64,000 bases of DNA from JALEFZ01 sp038527485 (GTDB lineage: Bacteria; Bacteroidota; Bacteroidia; J057): the NCBI GenBank assembly GCA_038527485.1, contig JBCBFT010000017.1, positions 1-64,000 of the forward strand, in the 5' to 3' direction. Both the position numbers and the translations under genes were made by a program. Below are positions 41,130 to 50,671 of this stretch, one piece after another; the stretch's first letter is position 1, and every line of letters starts with the position of its first letter. The notes below the pieces were generated by a model. It was not told the DNA's origin, did not search any database, and was given only the letters and a program-made list of their open reading frames with translations.

Positions 41130-42229
41130 GAAGGAAAATCTATTTTTTATCTACGAGTATACTCGTCGTATCCATCATGCTGATGGGATTGTGGAGTTGC
41201 AATCGTAATACAGATCCCCCAACTGTCGAAAGCTTCGAGCGGGAAGCGATGCTGCAAAATATCGCAGATAATGTGATCCTCCCTACTCACCGTGACTTCG
41301 CGCAGGAAGCAGCAAGTTTGAATACCCGAGTCAGTACTTTCGCCCAAGATCCTACACAAGCCAACCTAGAAGCTGCCCAGCAGCAGTGGATGGCCACAAA
41401 GCGTGCCTGGAAGCGATGTGAATTATTCAATGTAGGTGAAGCTAAACAGGGATTCTTACACAATCCGATCGATAAATGGCCAACCAATACAGGCTTCTTA
41501 GAGGAAAATCTAGCAGACAACGATGCACTAGATCAAGACTTTGTCGAAGGCACTGGCTCCACTTCCAAAGGGCTGCCCGCATTGGAGTACTTCCTTTTTG
41601 CTGAAAATGGATTGACAGATTTTACAACAGATAGCCTTGCTGCCAAAAGGCAAGCCTATATACAGGGTTTAGCTGCAAACTTGAACACCCGCGCGCAAGT
41701 ACTTGTCACTACTTGGGAAGATGGAAAAGACGCTTTTGTAGCCAATATTGAAAATTTCTCTAGAGGGTCTATCAATGAACTTGTCAATACACAGGTGGGC
41801 GTCTTAGAGAAAGTAATCGGAGACAAACTCGGCAAACCCTTAGGGAAAAGTAACGGAGGAACGCCCGAACCCGATCGTGTGGAGGCCCCTTACAGCCAGG
41901 TTTCACTCTCGCTTATTCAGGAGAATTTACAAGGACTTAAGGCTGCCTTCACTGGAACTCAAACAGCCCCTGGCTTCGATGATCTGCTTGATCATGTAGA
42001 GGCTCAGTCAGGAGAAGAATTGCTTTCGGAAGTGATTTTGGCTCAGTTGGATCTGTGCATAGATGAAGCAAATGCGCTCAATGATCCGCTTGCTACGCGG
42101 GTGACAGACCAAGCCTCAGATGTGGACGCACTTTCAGAGTCGATTCGTACCCTTTTGGGCTTCATTAAAGTAGATATGGCCAATAATCTGGGGATTCTGA
42201 TTACGTTCAATGATACAGATGGGGATTGA
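41126..42229 (+). CDS. Imelysin-family lipoprotein (second copy)
   Basis: A 367-residue protein with a lipoprotein signal (SCNRNTD, Cys near residue 25). Imelysin segments are AAQQQWMATKRAWKRCE, GFLHNPIDKWPT and KGLPALEYFLF near residue 152; the last replaces the classic GxHxxE with GxPxxE, as in the second imelysin class. It overlaps the di-heme oxidoreductase gene by 4 nt and the HTTM gene by 20 nt, so the three form a coupled unit. Function: iron-related, probably binding at the envelope. Confidence 0.88.
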   Translation: MRRKIYFLSTSILVVSIMLMGLWSCNRNTDPPTVESFEREAMLQNIADNVILPTHRDFAQEAASLNTRVSTFAQDPTQANLEAAQQQWMATKRAWKRCELFNVGEAKQGFLHNPIDKWPTNTGFLEENLADNDALDQDFVEGTGSTSKGLPALEYFLFAENGLTDFTTDSLAAKRQAYIQGLAANLNTRAQVLVTTWEDGKDAFVANIENFSRGSINELVNTQVGVLEKVIGDKLGKPLGKSNGGTPEPDRVEAPYSQVSLSLIQENLQGLKAAFTGTQTAPGFDDLLDHVEAQSGEELLSEVILAQLDLCIDEANALNDPLATRVTDQASDVDALSESIRTLLGFIKVDMANNLGILITFNDTDGD

Positions 42230-43493
42230 TCGGCTGCCAACATATTTAGGCATGCCTCGAAGTCCTTATCCACTCGCTATATTCAGGATCGCATTTGGAC
42301 TGCTCATGTTCGGCTCCCAAATCCGCTTCCTCGCCAAAGGCTGGGTAGCGGATTTGTACATAGATCCTCCTTTTCATTTTCCATATAGCGGGTTTGAGTG
42401 GGTACAGGTATTGCCAGTGTCATGGATGTACGCCTTGGTCATATGCTGCGCGCTGTGTGCTTTACTCATCGCTTTGGGACTCATTTATCGACTGGCTACG
42501 ATCAGCTTTTTCCTTAGTTTTACGTATCTCGAGCTCATCGACAAAACGTGGTATCTCAATCACTACTATTTCATTTCTCTCGTTGGGTTTCTCATGATTT
42601 TCATTCCTGCCCATCGTGCATGGTCCTTGGATAACCTAATCAGGGGGAGGAAAATACCGCTTGCTATTCCTCAATGGAGCTTATGGATTCTTCAATTTCA
42701 ATTGGGGATTGTATATATCTTTGCGGGAATTGCCAAGCTCAAATACGATTGGCTGATCAAGGGCGAACCCATGAAAACATGGCTCTCAGCACGTACAGAT
42801 TTTCCTTTGATAGGGACTTATTTTGATTCGGATTGGATGGCCTATCTTTTTAGTTGGGGCGGAACCCTCTACGATCTTTTCATCGTCTTCTTTCTCCTCA
42901 ATCGCCGTACAAGACCCTGGGCCTACGTGGCTGTTTGGGGATTCCATGTGATGACTTGGTTGCTATTTCCCATTGGGATGTTTCCCTGGATTATGATTGC
43001 TGCTACTTTGATCTTTTTTGATGAAAATGACTGGCAGAAGATTTTTCCACGTATCGGGGACCACTTTGAAACGAAGCCTCAACCCGCATCGATTTTACGT
43101 CTAGCCATCATAAGCCTAGCAATATATATGCTAATCCAGGTGAGTCTTCCGCTTCGCCATTTTATACTTCCAGGAGATGTTTTGTGGAATGAAAAGGGAC
43201 TGCGATTTGCTTGGCACGTGATGGTGATGGAGAAAAATGGCATGGTCACGTATTATCTGCATGATCCAGAAAGTGGGAAAAAATGGACCGAAACACCCAA
43301 TCGCTACCTCATTCCCGCTCAAACAAGGCAGATGGCTTTTCAACCAGATATGATTCAGCAGTTTGGGGAGTTTTTGGAAAAGGAATGGGAGAAGAAAGGC
43401 TATCCCGACATTCAGATAGAGATTGAAAATAGAGTCTGTGTAAATAAGGAATGTAAGACTATAAGGTGGAATTTAGCGGATTCATTTCCTTGA
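42210..43493 (+). CDS. HTTM / vitamin K-dependent gamma-carboxylase-like membrane protein
   Basis: A 427-residue integral membrane protein with about seven to nine hydrophobic segments. The family motif DKTWYLNHYYFISLVGF near residue 112 matches the YLNHYY segment of VKGC/HTTM proteins. FQLGIVYIFAGIAKL and WLLFPIGMFPWIM are further family stretches. The C-terminal about 110 residues are soluble and probably extracytoplasmic. Human VKGC carboxylates glutamate; the activity of bacterial HTTM proteins is largely unknown. It overlaps the imelysin gene by 20 nt. An alternative ATG is at 42219. Confidence 0.88.
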   Translation: MIQMGIDRLPTYLGMPRSPYPLAIFRIAFGLLMFGSQIRFLAKGWVADLYIDPPFHFPYSGFEWVQVLPVSWMYALVICCALCALLIALGLIYRLATISFFLSFTYLELIDKTWYLNHYYFISLVGFLMIFIPAHRAWSLDNLIRGRKIPLAIPQWSLWILQFQLGIVYIFAGIAKLKYDWLIKGEPMKTWLSARTDFPLIGTYFDSDWMAYLFSWGGTLYDLFIVFFLLNRRTRPWAYVAVWGFHVMTWLLFPIGMFPWIMIAATLIFFDENDWQKIFPRIGDHFETKPQPASILRLAIISLAIYMLIQVSLPLRHFILPGDVLWNEKGLRFAWHVMVMEKNGMVTYYLHDPESGKKWTETPNRYLIPAQTRQMAFQPDMIQQFGEFLEKEWEKKGYPDIQIEIENRVCVNKECKTIRWNLADSFP

Positions 43494-43571
43494 GTCCCAT
43501 GAGATAAGTGATACGCTCACAGGTATAGGGCTTCACGATTTTTCGTTATATTTAACTTCACATCACTTAAT

Positions 43572-44147
43572 ATGGCAGAAAAGTCCTTATCTCAATCTAC
43601 CTACGAAGCCTATCTTGTATTAGAAGCAGAGTCTAATACCAAGTATGAGTATCATAATGGCTTTATTGTTGCCATGGCAGGAGGGACACCTGCTCATAGT
43701 CAGATCGGTGCCAATGTGAACTGGGCTGTGACGAATGCATTGATGGAGAATGCACAGCCATGTAGGGTGTATAACAGTGACCTCAAAGTCAGGATTGAAT
43801 CCATTAATCGGACGTATTATCCAGATGCATCTGTAGGATGTGACGAACCTACATTTAGTGAGAAAGATCCCCAAGCCTTAACCAATCCTACCATTATTTT
43901 TGAAGTACTGTCCAAGAGTAACGAAGGCTTTGATAGAGGGACCAAATTTCATCATTACAGACAGCTAACCTCTTTAAAGGAGTATGTATTACTGAGCCAG
44001 ACCGAGCCTACGGTAGATGTATACTTTCGTAAAGATCTCAATTTGTGGGAGACGACTACCTACCAAGGAATGCAAGACCATGTACACTTGAAGTCCCTAG
44101 ATTGTACGATTCCCGTGCAAGCGCTGTATCGTATGGTTTCATTGTAG
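43572..44147 (+). CDS. Uma2-family (DUF820) PD-(D/E)XK nuclease-like protein
   Basis: A 191-residue cytoplasmic protein of the Uma2 family. The family pattern is visible as KYEYHNGFIVAMAGGTPAHS near residue 24, YYPDASVGCDE near 84 (the PD of the nuclease core) and TIIFEVLSKSNEGFDRG near 106 (the E-x-L-S-x-S motif), then KEYVLLSQTEPTVDVY. Such proteins are numerous in cyanobacteria and Bacteroidota; their role is unclear. It stands alone. Confidence 0.88.
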   Translation: MAEKSLSQSTYEAYLVLEAESNTKYEYHNGFIVAMAGGTPAHSQIGANVNWAVTNALMENAQPCRVYNSDLKVRIESINRTYYPDASVGCDEPTFSEKDPQALTNPTIIFEVLSKSNEGFDRGTKFHHYRQLTSLKEYVLLSQTEPTVDVYFRKDLNLWETTTYQGMQDHVHLKSLDCTIPVQALYRMVSL

Positions 44148-44643
44148 GCACTTGCTGCGGCAAGTCGCTACGAATCCTACCATTCTTCCAAATTTACAAT
44201 TCTGTTAATGATAACTGACTGAAATGGAGCAAGAAAAATGAGATGAGACGTGCTTCATATGATATTTTTTATTATTTTAAAAAAACACCTTAAAGATACG
44301 TCTACATACCCTGTCTCATCTACTCGCAAGACGACAGGCTGAGATCCTCTGTGCAACGACAGAATGGAAATGGGAGTTTATGGCTATAAGTGGAGGATAG
44401 TAGAGGGTTCTTTAGGATGTAGATCAAAGGACTACAATTCTTTTCTACATACTTACATAACGGACAATAGGAATCATATGAGGTGAATGGCAAAACATGT
44501 TTTGAGAGAGGCAGCAGATACATCTTATAAAGGATCGAAGATCTCGATGAGGTTGAGGTCTTTTCGTCTCGCGTCTCTATTCTCCCAATCTGTTGAACAT
44601 CTTCCCTCTAGCTTCTCCTTGTCTACCTAAAGTTCATAAGCTT
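44148..44643. other. Intergenic region, nothing firmly recognised
   Basis: About 500 bp. A perfect ACTTGC/GCAAGT hairpin with a TGCG loop (near 44150-44165) follows the Uma2 gene but lacks a T-run. A 67-codon minus-strand frame around 44320-44523 has no family features. GAGACG/CGTCTC-like pieces are scattered here and may be degraded copies of the repeat family seen at 8681. Confidence 0.4.
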
Positions 44644-46770
44644 ATGAAGTATTATCCCACCAACCACATCAAAAACGTTGCCCTGATCGGCGGGTCTAAG
44701 TCTGGAAAGACTAGCCTCGCCGAGTGCATGATGTTCGAGGGAGGGGTCCTCTCCCGTATGGGTAGCGTCGAGCAAGGCAATACAGTCTCTGACTATCACG
44801 AGATTGAGCTGGATCGCGGCACCTCCGTCTTTTCCTCCATTCTGCATACCGAATGGCGCGGCAATAAGATCAACCTGATCGATACGCCTGGATTAGACGA
44901 TTTTATCGGTGAAGTAGTGAGCACCCTCCGTATTTGTGATACCGCACTGGTCGTCCTAAACGCAGCCCGAGGCGTAGAAGTAGGCACCGAAATCCACTGG
45001 CGCTATCTCCGCCGCTATAACAAGCCCTCTATTTTTGTCGTCAATCAGGTAGATCATCCGAAATCCAACTTCGAGTCGACGGTCGAGCAAGCCAAAAGTA
45101 CCTTTGGCGATGGCGTCGTCGTGATGCAGTATCCTTACAACGAAGGCGAAAACTTCAACTGTATCATCGATCTGCTTAAGATGACGATGTATAAATTCCC
45201 CGAAGCAGGTGGGAAACCCGAAAAACTTCCGATCCCTGATGAAGAGAGAGAAAGAGCAAATGAACTACATAACATCCTCGTAGAAGCTGCAGCTGAGCAC
45301 GACGATGATTTGATGGAATTGTATTTTGAGAAAGGCGAATTGGATGAAGACGAATTGCGTAAAGGTCTACGTCTGGGTATGTTGGCGCGTACGCTCTTCC
45401 CGGTATTCTGCCTCTCCGCCGCACAAAACATGGGCAGTGGTCGCTTGATGGGCTTCCTCGGAAATGTGGCCCCCTCAGCAGGTGACACAGGACCCGAACG
45501 CACACAAGATGGGGACGAACTCCTCGTGACAGACAATAATACGACCCTTTTGGTCTTCAAAGCCTCCCATGAGAAGCACACAGGAGCTATGAGCTATTTC
45601 AAAGTATGCTCAGGAGAGGTCCACGCAGGAATGGAACTTTACAATCCGAACGCACATTCAAAATTTAAACTCTCCCAATTGTATACTGTTGATGGCAAGC
45701 GCCGACATCAGGTAGACAAGCTGGCCGCGGGTGACATCGGTGCGACGATGAAACTCAAGGACACCCATGTGAATCATACGCTCCGCAATGTGGATGACAA
45801 TGTGATGTTGGAACCCATCGTGTTTCCAGAGCCCAAAATTCGTACAGCGATAGAGGTTGCTCGTCAGGGAGACGATGAAAAGCTCGCGCAAGCACTCCAC
45901 AAAATGGCTGCCTCAGATCCGACATTGGTACATGAGTACGCCAAGGAGATCAAGCAGAGCTTGCTGCAAGGGCAAGGGGAACTCCACCTACAGACCACTA
46001 AGTGGAACTTGAAGAATGTCTACGGTGTCGAAATTGACTTCATCGAACCCAAGATCTCCTATCGTGAGACGATCACTAAGCAAGCAAATGGCTATTATAA
46101 GCACAAGAAGCAATCAGGTGGGGCAGGGCAGTATGCCGAAGTGAAACTGATCGCCAGATCCTATACAGGAGATGACAATCCCCATCCGCAAGACATCAAA
46201 GTTCGTGGAACTGATGTGCATGAACTGCCGTGGGGAGGGAAATTGTTCTTCCACAATTGTATTGTTGGGGGTGTCATCGACTCGCGCTTCATGCCAGCTA
46301 TTCTCAAAGGTATCATGGAACTGATGGAGGAAGGACCGATCACGCAGTCTCCTGCACGCGACATCGAGGTGTACATCATTGATGGAAGGATGCATGCGGT
46401 GGACTCTAATGAAATCTCTTTCAAGATTGCTGGAGGACATGCTTTCAAGGAAGCCTTCATGAATGCAGGACCCAAAGTGATGGAGCCTATCTATCGCGTA
46501 GAGATTTTGGTTCCTGACGACTTCATGGGAGATGTCATGACAGATCTTCAAGGACGAAGAGGCATTGTAGAAGGATTCACGAGCGAAGGAGCCTATCAGA
46601 AGATCACGGCACGTATACCGCTCGCAGAGATGAATCGATACAATACCAGTTTGAGTTCTCTCAGCCAAGGGCGCGCGACCTTCACGCGTCGCTTCTTGGA
46701 ATATGCACCGACACCTGGCGAGGTACAAGCTAAGCTGATTGCCAGTGCCAGCGGAGAAATGGTCTCATGA
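44644..46770 (+). CDS. Elongation factor G-like GTPase (EF-G2 type)
   Basis: A 708-residue five-domain EF-G relative. The GTPase motifs are G1 IGGSKSGKTSL (canonical EF-G has AHIDAGKTT), G3 DTPGLDDF (canonical DTPGHVDF) and G4 NQVDH. Domain IV and V segments are KQSGGAGQYAEV and LQGRRGIVEGF. The divergent G1 and G3 and the truncated switch I mark it as an EF-G-like paralogue and not as the main translocase. It may act in ribosome recycling or another non-essential role. I start at ATG 44644; the frame extends upstream only from a TTG. A terminator follows at 46843. Confidence 0.88.
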   Translation: MKYYPTNHIKNVALIGGSKSGKTSLAECMMFEGGVLSRMGSVEQGNTVSDYHEIELDRGTSVFSSILHTEWRGNKINLIDTPGLDDFIGEVVSTLRICDTALVVLNAARGVEVGTEIHWRYLRRYNKPSIFVVNQVDHPKSNFESTVEQAKSTFGDGVVVMQYPYNEGENFNCIIDLLKMTMYKFPEAGGKPEKLPIPDEERERANELHNILVEAAAEHDDDLMELYFEKGELDEDELRKGLRLGMLARTLFPVFCLSAAQNMGSGRLMGFLGNVAPSAGDTGPERTQDGDELLVTDNNTTLLVFKASHEKHTGAMSYFKVCSGEVHAGMELYNPNAHSKFKLSQLYTVDGKRRHQVDKLAAGDIGATMKLKDTHVNHTLRNVDDNVMLEPIVFPEPKIRTAIEVARQGDDEKLAQALHKMAASDPTLVHEYAKEIKQSLLQGQGELHLQTTKWNLKNVYGVEIDFIEPKISYRETITKQANGYYKHKKQSGGAGQYAEVKLIARSYTGDDNPHPQDIKVRGTDVHELPWGGKLFFHNCIVGGVIDSRFMPAILKGIMELMEEGPITQSPARDIEVYIIDGRMHAVDSNEISFKIAGGHAFKEAFMNAGPKVMEPIYRVEILVPDDFMGDVMTDLQGRRGIVEGFTSEGAYQKITARIPLAEMNRYNTSLSSLSQGRATFTRRFLEYAPTPGEVQAKLIASASGEMVS

Positions 46771-46842
46771 GATTATGAGAACTCAGAACCGAGAATAGAG
46801 ACAATCATTCTTTCTTGAAGTGATCTCTTCAGTCTCAAAAAG

Positions 46843-46874
46843 AACCCAGCCCCTCAATCAAAGGGCTGGGTTCC
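46843..46874 (+). terminator. Intrinsic terminator of the EF-G-like gene
   Basis: AACCCAGCCC (46843-46852) pairs perfectly with GGGCTGGGTT (46863-46872) across a 10-nt loop, followed by CCTCCTTT. Confidence 0.75.
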
Positions 46875-46966
46875 TCCTTTGGAGTGAAAATTAATTAACT
46901 ATCTCGTCTCTCAGCGAAGCGGTCTCGCCTCTCATAGCGTAGCGGTCTCAATGTCTCACAATGCTA

Positions 46967-47323
46967 TTAAGCATTCTCATAATAAAAACGCTCCTCCACA
47001 ATTTGATCTCCTTCCCAGCGCTGCACAGCTACTTGCTCCATTTTTACACGGTTTCCATCCTGAAATGTGATATCCATCATAGACTCTACAAAGCTTGTCT
47101 TCGCCTCTTCGTTTGAACCGATGGCTTTCACGTCCATTCCGTGAAACTCCTTGACACTCTGTAGGAACTTCTGCTCGTACTCGCGGCAAGCGACTTTTCC
47201 TTCACGAGAACCCATAGGCTCTACCATGACTACATTTTCAGAGTAGTACTTGTCGAAAGCCTCCATGAGTTGTCCCTGGCCAATCATGCTGTAAATGTCT
47301 GTTACTTTTTCCTGATAAGTCAT
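46967..47323 (-). CDS. SnoaL-like / NTF2-fold small protein
   Basis: A 118-residue protein of the SnoaL-like cystatin/NTF2 fold. The N-terminal helix MTYQEKVTDIYSMIGQGQLMEAFDKYY is followed by SENVVMVEPMG, and the sheet ends VAVQRWEGDQIVEERFYY. Such single-domain proteins are ligand-binding or isomerase-like with unknown substrates. It is convergent with the EF-G-like gene. The 75 bp after its stop contain short GTCTC-rich repeats (GCGAAGCGGTCTC, GCGTAGCGGTCTC). Confidence 0.82.
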   Translation of the reverse strand: MTYQEKVTDIYSMIGQGQLMEAFDKYYSENVVMVEPMGSREGKVACREYEQKFLQSVKEFHGMDVKAIGSNEEAKTSFVESMMDITFQDGNRVKMEQVAVQRWEGDQIVEERFYYENA

Positions 47324-47701
47324 AGCTCTATTTTAATTGATGTTTAAACATTGAAACGACTTCAATAAGATATTGTTACAAAAGGAGAGAGATTTTTTCA
47401 CAGAAATTGGAGTCCAAAAGATTTAGAAGAAGTGTGGGAGAATCAATGCGTAGTGACCGCTCGAAGTGTACAGGTACGCCTAGCATGCTTGCACCAAGAT
47501 TGAAGAGGGGAGGAACTGAAAAAGTGAACTTTCATATAAATAAAACACCTGTTAGGCTATCCTCCCTTTTGTACCATTTTTTTGACTAAAAATGCAAAGA
47601 ATCGACCTGTTGAAGCCTAAGAGCCAAACTCTACACGAAGTTTATTCGAATATTACAGTGTAAGAATAATCCATGTAGCAACCCGTTTCGTCCACCAGGT
47701 C
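47324..47701. other. Intergenic region, nothing recognised
   Basis: About 380 bp between divergent genes. A 60-codon frame at 47407 starts at TTG, is Arg/Lys rich and has no family features, so I do not call it. No repeat or clear TAnnTTTG element was seen. Confidence 0.4.
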
Positions 47702-48790
47702 ATGAAAATATTTTATGCAGTTATCGTCTTCTTGCTCTCTACCGCTATCTCGCTAGCGCAAGACTCATATACCGAAGATTTTGAGATTGGGGATAGAGGA
47801 GAACTCATCCGTGAATGTTGGTCTTTTTCTTCCACTGCAATCAAAAGTAATGATGCAATCGAAGGATATTCGGTACGTTCTGGTCAATTGACAAACTCGA
47901 CCAATCCACATAAAATAGGTACGCCTTGCACTTTCTTTGATGGGAACGGGAGTGTAGCATTTGATCACAAAATATCTACACTAGCTGGTAACAACTACAA
48001 GCGTCTAGATCTTGTCATCATTGGCAAGGAGGAATCGGCTACGATCGATACTTTGATGACCTATTTTTATGAGTCGACGCTACATTCGAGAGATACGGTA
48101 CCCATCAACAAGATCGGGAGTTATTCCGTTGAGTGGCGTTGGATCGGCAAAGGAGGACAGGGAAGAGCCATCCTTGACAATGTGGTGGTGACAGGAAGCA
48201 ACATCGCGGACTCAGACAATGGATGTGCTTGCAAAGAGACAACTTTTCCTGTAGAGTGGGCGGATGTAGCTTTAACGCAAGAAAAACCAGGCCTACTCCT
48301 TTCATGGAGCACAAGCCAAGAGGTCAATAACTGGATGTTTGAAGTGGAACGATCGCTTGGAGGCAAAGCTTTTGAGAGGGTAGAAATGGTCCAAGGAGCC
48401 GTCAACAGCCAGAGTCTACAGCGCTATTCTTTCACAGACCAAAATGTGTTGTCCCAAGTAGGCCAAACAGTCGTCTACCGCATCAAGCAAATAGATCTTG
48501 ATGGACAGTTTTCTTATAGTCCAGTTGTAGAGACGCAGGTAAGAGAAATTGACTTCGATTTAGAGATTTTTCCTAATCCCACAAGTGACTGGTTGAACCT
48601 CCGATGGGGCAACAAGCAAACGGTCCATAGCGTGGCCATAGTAGATGCTACAGGCAAGCGTATATACACAAAGGAAGAGAACTTACAGTCTTTCTTGAAA
48701 GTGAATGTATCTCATTGGCAAAGCGGGGTGTATGTGGCTCTCCTTTACACATCTGCAGGAATAGAAAGTGAGAAGCTAGTGATCCAGTAA
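47702..48790 (+). CDS. Type IX secretion cargo protein
   Basis: A 362-residue exported protein with a signal peptide (MKIFYAVIVFLLSTAISLAQ). Residues about 20-170 form a jelly-roll-like beta domain (SYTEDFEIGDRG to AILDNVVVTGSN), resembling carbohydrate-binding-type modules. A fibronectin-like beta domain (about 185-275) follows, with the common segment YRIKQIDLDGQFSYSPVV. The T9SS type A sorting domain starts IFPNPTSDWLNLRW near residue 289 and ends SEKLVIQ. No catalytic domain is seen. It is probably displayed on or released from the cell surface. Monocistronic. Confidence 0.85.
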   Translation: MKIFYAVIVFLLSTAISLAQDSYTEDFEIGDRGELIRECWSFSSTAIKSNDAIEGYSVRSGQLTNSTNPHKIGTPCTFFDGNGSVAFDHKISTLAGNNYKRLDLVIIGKEESATIDTLMTYFYESTLHSRDTVPINKIGSYSVEWRWIGKGGQGRAILDNVVVTGSNIADSDNGCACKETTFPVEWADVALTQEKPGLLLSWSTSQEVNNWMFEVERSLGGKAFERVEMVQGAVNSQSLQRYSFTDQNVLSQVGQTVVYRIKQIDLDGQFSYSPVVETQVREIDFDLEIFPNPTSDWLNLRWGNKQTVHSVAIVDATGKRIYTKEENLQSFLKVNVSHWQSGVYVALLYTSAGIESEKLVIQ

Positions 48791-48816
48791 GGCATAGCTT
48801 TTCGCTCATGATATGA

Positions 48817-48847
48817 AGCCAGCTCTTTCAAAAGGGCTGGTTTTTCC
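48817..48847 (+). terminator. Intrinsic terminator of the T9SS cargo gene
   Basis: AGCCAGCTCTTT and AAAGGGCTGG (48817-48840) form a stem with a short loop, followed by TTTTTCCTTTT. Confidence 0.75.
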
Positions 48848-48879
48848 TTTTCCCTTCCCCCACATCCCTCTCACTTAGC

Positions 48880-49416
48880 TTAAGCATACACCAGTCGCTG
48901 ATGAAGCAAATCAGCCGCAGCATGGTTCGTCAGAATGTACTGATAGCGAAAGGAAATCGTTTCATATTGTCCCGTAGGCCAGCCAATGGAGACTTTGTTG
49001 CCATCTGGAAGATAAAAAATAATGCCCTCCAATTCGTTTTCAGGTGAATAGGTCCATTTGTGCACACAGTCAGTCACAGCAAAGCGAGAGGGGAAAGCAT
49101 GACCAGGAAGTGTAAACTGAAATTGATTGCCTTCAAGTCCCATCTGTGCCTGATGTGCCTGAGGTATGCCTGCCAGCGACCAGAAGGTACTAAATGCCAG
49201 TCCTACACCAAATGTCAGCCAAGCCAATTCGAGGTCTTCAAATCCCGCGAAATGGTATAAGCAAAGTGCAGCCAGATAGGTAGGAACCAACAAACCCAAG
49301 AATAGGCGAATGCCTAATTGATACACATATTTTCCAGGGTTGGGAAGGAGCGAGAGTTGCAAGGTGGATGAAGCTGAATGATCCAAGGTTTTTATGTTTA
49401 GGTTAAAGTTATCCAT
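48880..49416 (-). CDS. Uncharacterised two-helix membrane protein
   Basis: A 178-residue protein with two closely spaced transmembrane helices (about residues 35-85: LGLLVPTYLAALCLYHF and TFGVGLAFSTFWSLAG). A C-terminal beta-rich cytoplasmic domain with PH-like alternation follows (MGLEGNQFQFTLPG, GIIFYLPDGNKVSIGW). No family recognised. It is convergent with the T9SS cargo gene and divergent from the YeeE/YedE pair. Confidence 0.6.
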   Translation of the reverse strand: MDNFNLNIKTLDHSASSTLQLSLLPNPGKYVYQLGIRLFLGLLVPTYLAALCLYHFAGFEDLELAWLTFGVGLAFSTFWSLAGIPQAHQAQMGLEGNQFQFTLPGHAFPSRFAVTDCVHKWTYSPENELEGIIFYLPDGNKVSIGWPTGQYETISFRYQYILTNHAAADLLHQRLVYA

Positions 49417-49630
49417 TTATATTCAAGACAGGTGTGACGTATATTTTCCCACCTTTACACATAAAAGCGAGAGATTTCTGTCTAATGGATGCGAAATTGT
49501 AACCTATGTTACAAGGATTCACGTATGGGGAGATAATTTTGTCGGGCATCTTTTGATCCAGGGGCTTACACTTTGGATTGGGTGTTTGAGTGTTCCTTAA
49601 TACAAATAATGTTAGTCAGAAAGATTGGTT

Positions 49631-50206
49631 ATGGAAGCGACTTTCTTTGAATGGATCACCCAGCCTTGGCCGTGGTGGTTGGGGGGGATCATGATCACGG
49701 TGATCATGGGCTCTATGCTTTTTATGAATAAAACCTTTGGGGTATCGTCTACCTTCCGGGCGGTATGTGCAGCGACAGGAGGAGGGAAGTATTCGAATTT
49801 TTTTCAGTTTGATTGGAAAAATCAAATGTGGAATATGGTGTTCATCCTTGGAGCATTAATAGGAGGAATCATCAGCGAGACCTTACTGGCGAGCCCGGAT
49901 GAAATGGCACTTTCTTCTGCTACAGTAGAGGATCTTAGGCAGTTAGGGGTTCAGGTAGATACACAGTACATGGCCCCTACCAGTCTGTTCAGTTGGCAGA
50001 GCTTACTCAGCTTTGAGGGCTTTTTCTTGATCATTGTAGGCGGCTTTTTGGTAGGCTTTGGTGCGCGCTATGCAGGAGGATGTACCTCAGGACATGCCAT
50101 CAGCGGATTATCCAATCTCCAAGTGCCTTCTTTGGTAGCTGTGATAGGCTTTTTTATTGGGGGATTGATCATGACCCATCTCATTTATCCCCTTGTACTG
50201 GGATAA
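49631..50206 (+). CDS. YeeE/YedE-family membrane protein, N-terminal half type
   Basis: A 191-residue membrane protein with about four to five transmembrane helices. The family signature GFGARYAGGCTSGHAISG lies near residue 146 and contains the conserved Cys that handles thiosulfate in YeeE. It starts at ATG 49631; a TTG two codons upstream is in frame. The next gene encodes the complementary half, so the pair corresponds to a split YeeE/YedE (PmpA/PmpB-like) transporter for a sulfur compound. No rhodanese or regulator gene is adjacent. Confidence 0.88.
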   Translation: MEATFFEWITQPWPWWLGGIMITVIMGSMLFMNKTFGVSSTFRAVCAATGGGKYSNFFQFDWKNQMWNMVFILGALIGGIISETLLASPDEMALSSATVEDLRQLGVQVDTQYMAPTSLFSWQSLLSFEGFFLIIVGGFLVGFGARYAGGCTSGHAISGLSNLQVPSLVAVIGFFIGGLIMTHLIYPLVLG

Positions 50207-50254
50207 TGTACCCTCAAGTATTCCGCTTATTCCCCATCACTCCAAAACAAATCA

Positions 50255-50671
50255 ATGAAAAAATATATCGGTTTTTTGTTTGTCGGCATTGTGTTCGGCA
50301 TTACGATGACGAAGTCTGAAGCGATTTCCTGGTATCGGATACAGGAGATGTTTCGCTTCCAATCCTTCCATATGTATGGCATCATCATGACGGCTGTCGT
50401 ACTAGGTGCAGGGCTCATCGCTGCGATCAAGCGATTCAATCTACAGTCCTGGTTTGGTCAACCCATTCATATTCCCGCCAAAGCGCATACCTACATGCGG
50501 TACATCATCGGTGGGACGATCTTTGGATTAGGCTGGGCAGCTACAGGTGCCTGCCCTGGTCCCATGTACGTATTGGTTGGAAATGGACTTTCAGTATTTC
50601 TCGTAGTGATCCTAAGTGCCGTTTTCGGAACCTTCGTCTATGGCATGGTGCGCCACAGACTCCCGCACTGA
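50255..50671 (+). CDS. YeeE/YedE-family membrane protein, C-terminal half type
   Basis: A 138-residue membrane protein with about four helices. The motif GLGWAATGACPGPMYVLVG (residues about 96-114) is the second conserved Cys signature of YeeE/YedE proteins (DUF6691 type). It starts 48 bp after the first half and surely works with it. It is expected to import thiosulfate or a related sulfur species through paired cysteine sites. Confidence 0.88.
   Translation: MKKYIGFLFVGIVFGITMTKSEAISWYRIQEMFRFQSFHMYGIIMTAVVLGAGLIAAIKRFNLQSWFGQPIHIPAKAHTYMRYIIGGTIFGLGWAATGACPGPMYVLVGNGLSVFLVVILSAVFGTFVYGMVRHRLPH

Noticed and set aside
44320..44523. 67-codon minus-strand ORF between the Uma2 and EF-G-like genes
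   Set aside because: No family features, signal or promoter; Cys/Ser/Leu-rich composition typical of random AT/CT-rich DNA.
47407..47589. 60-codon ORF starting at TTG
   Set aside because: Basic, low-complexity composition, no homology cue and no promoter.
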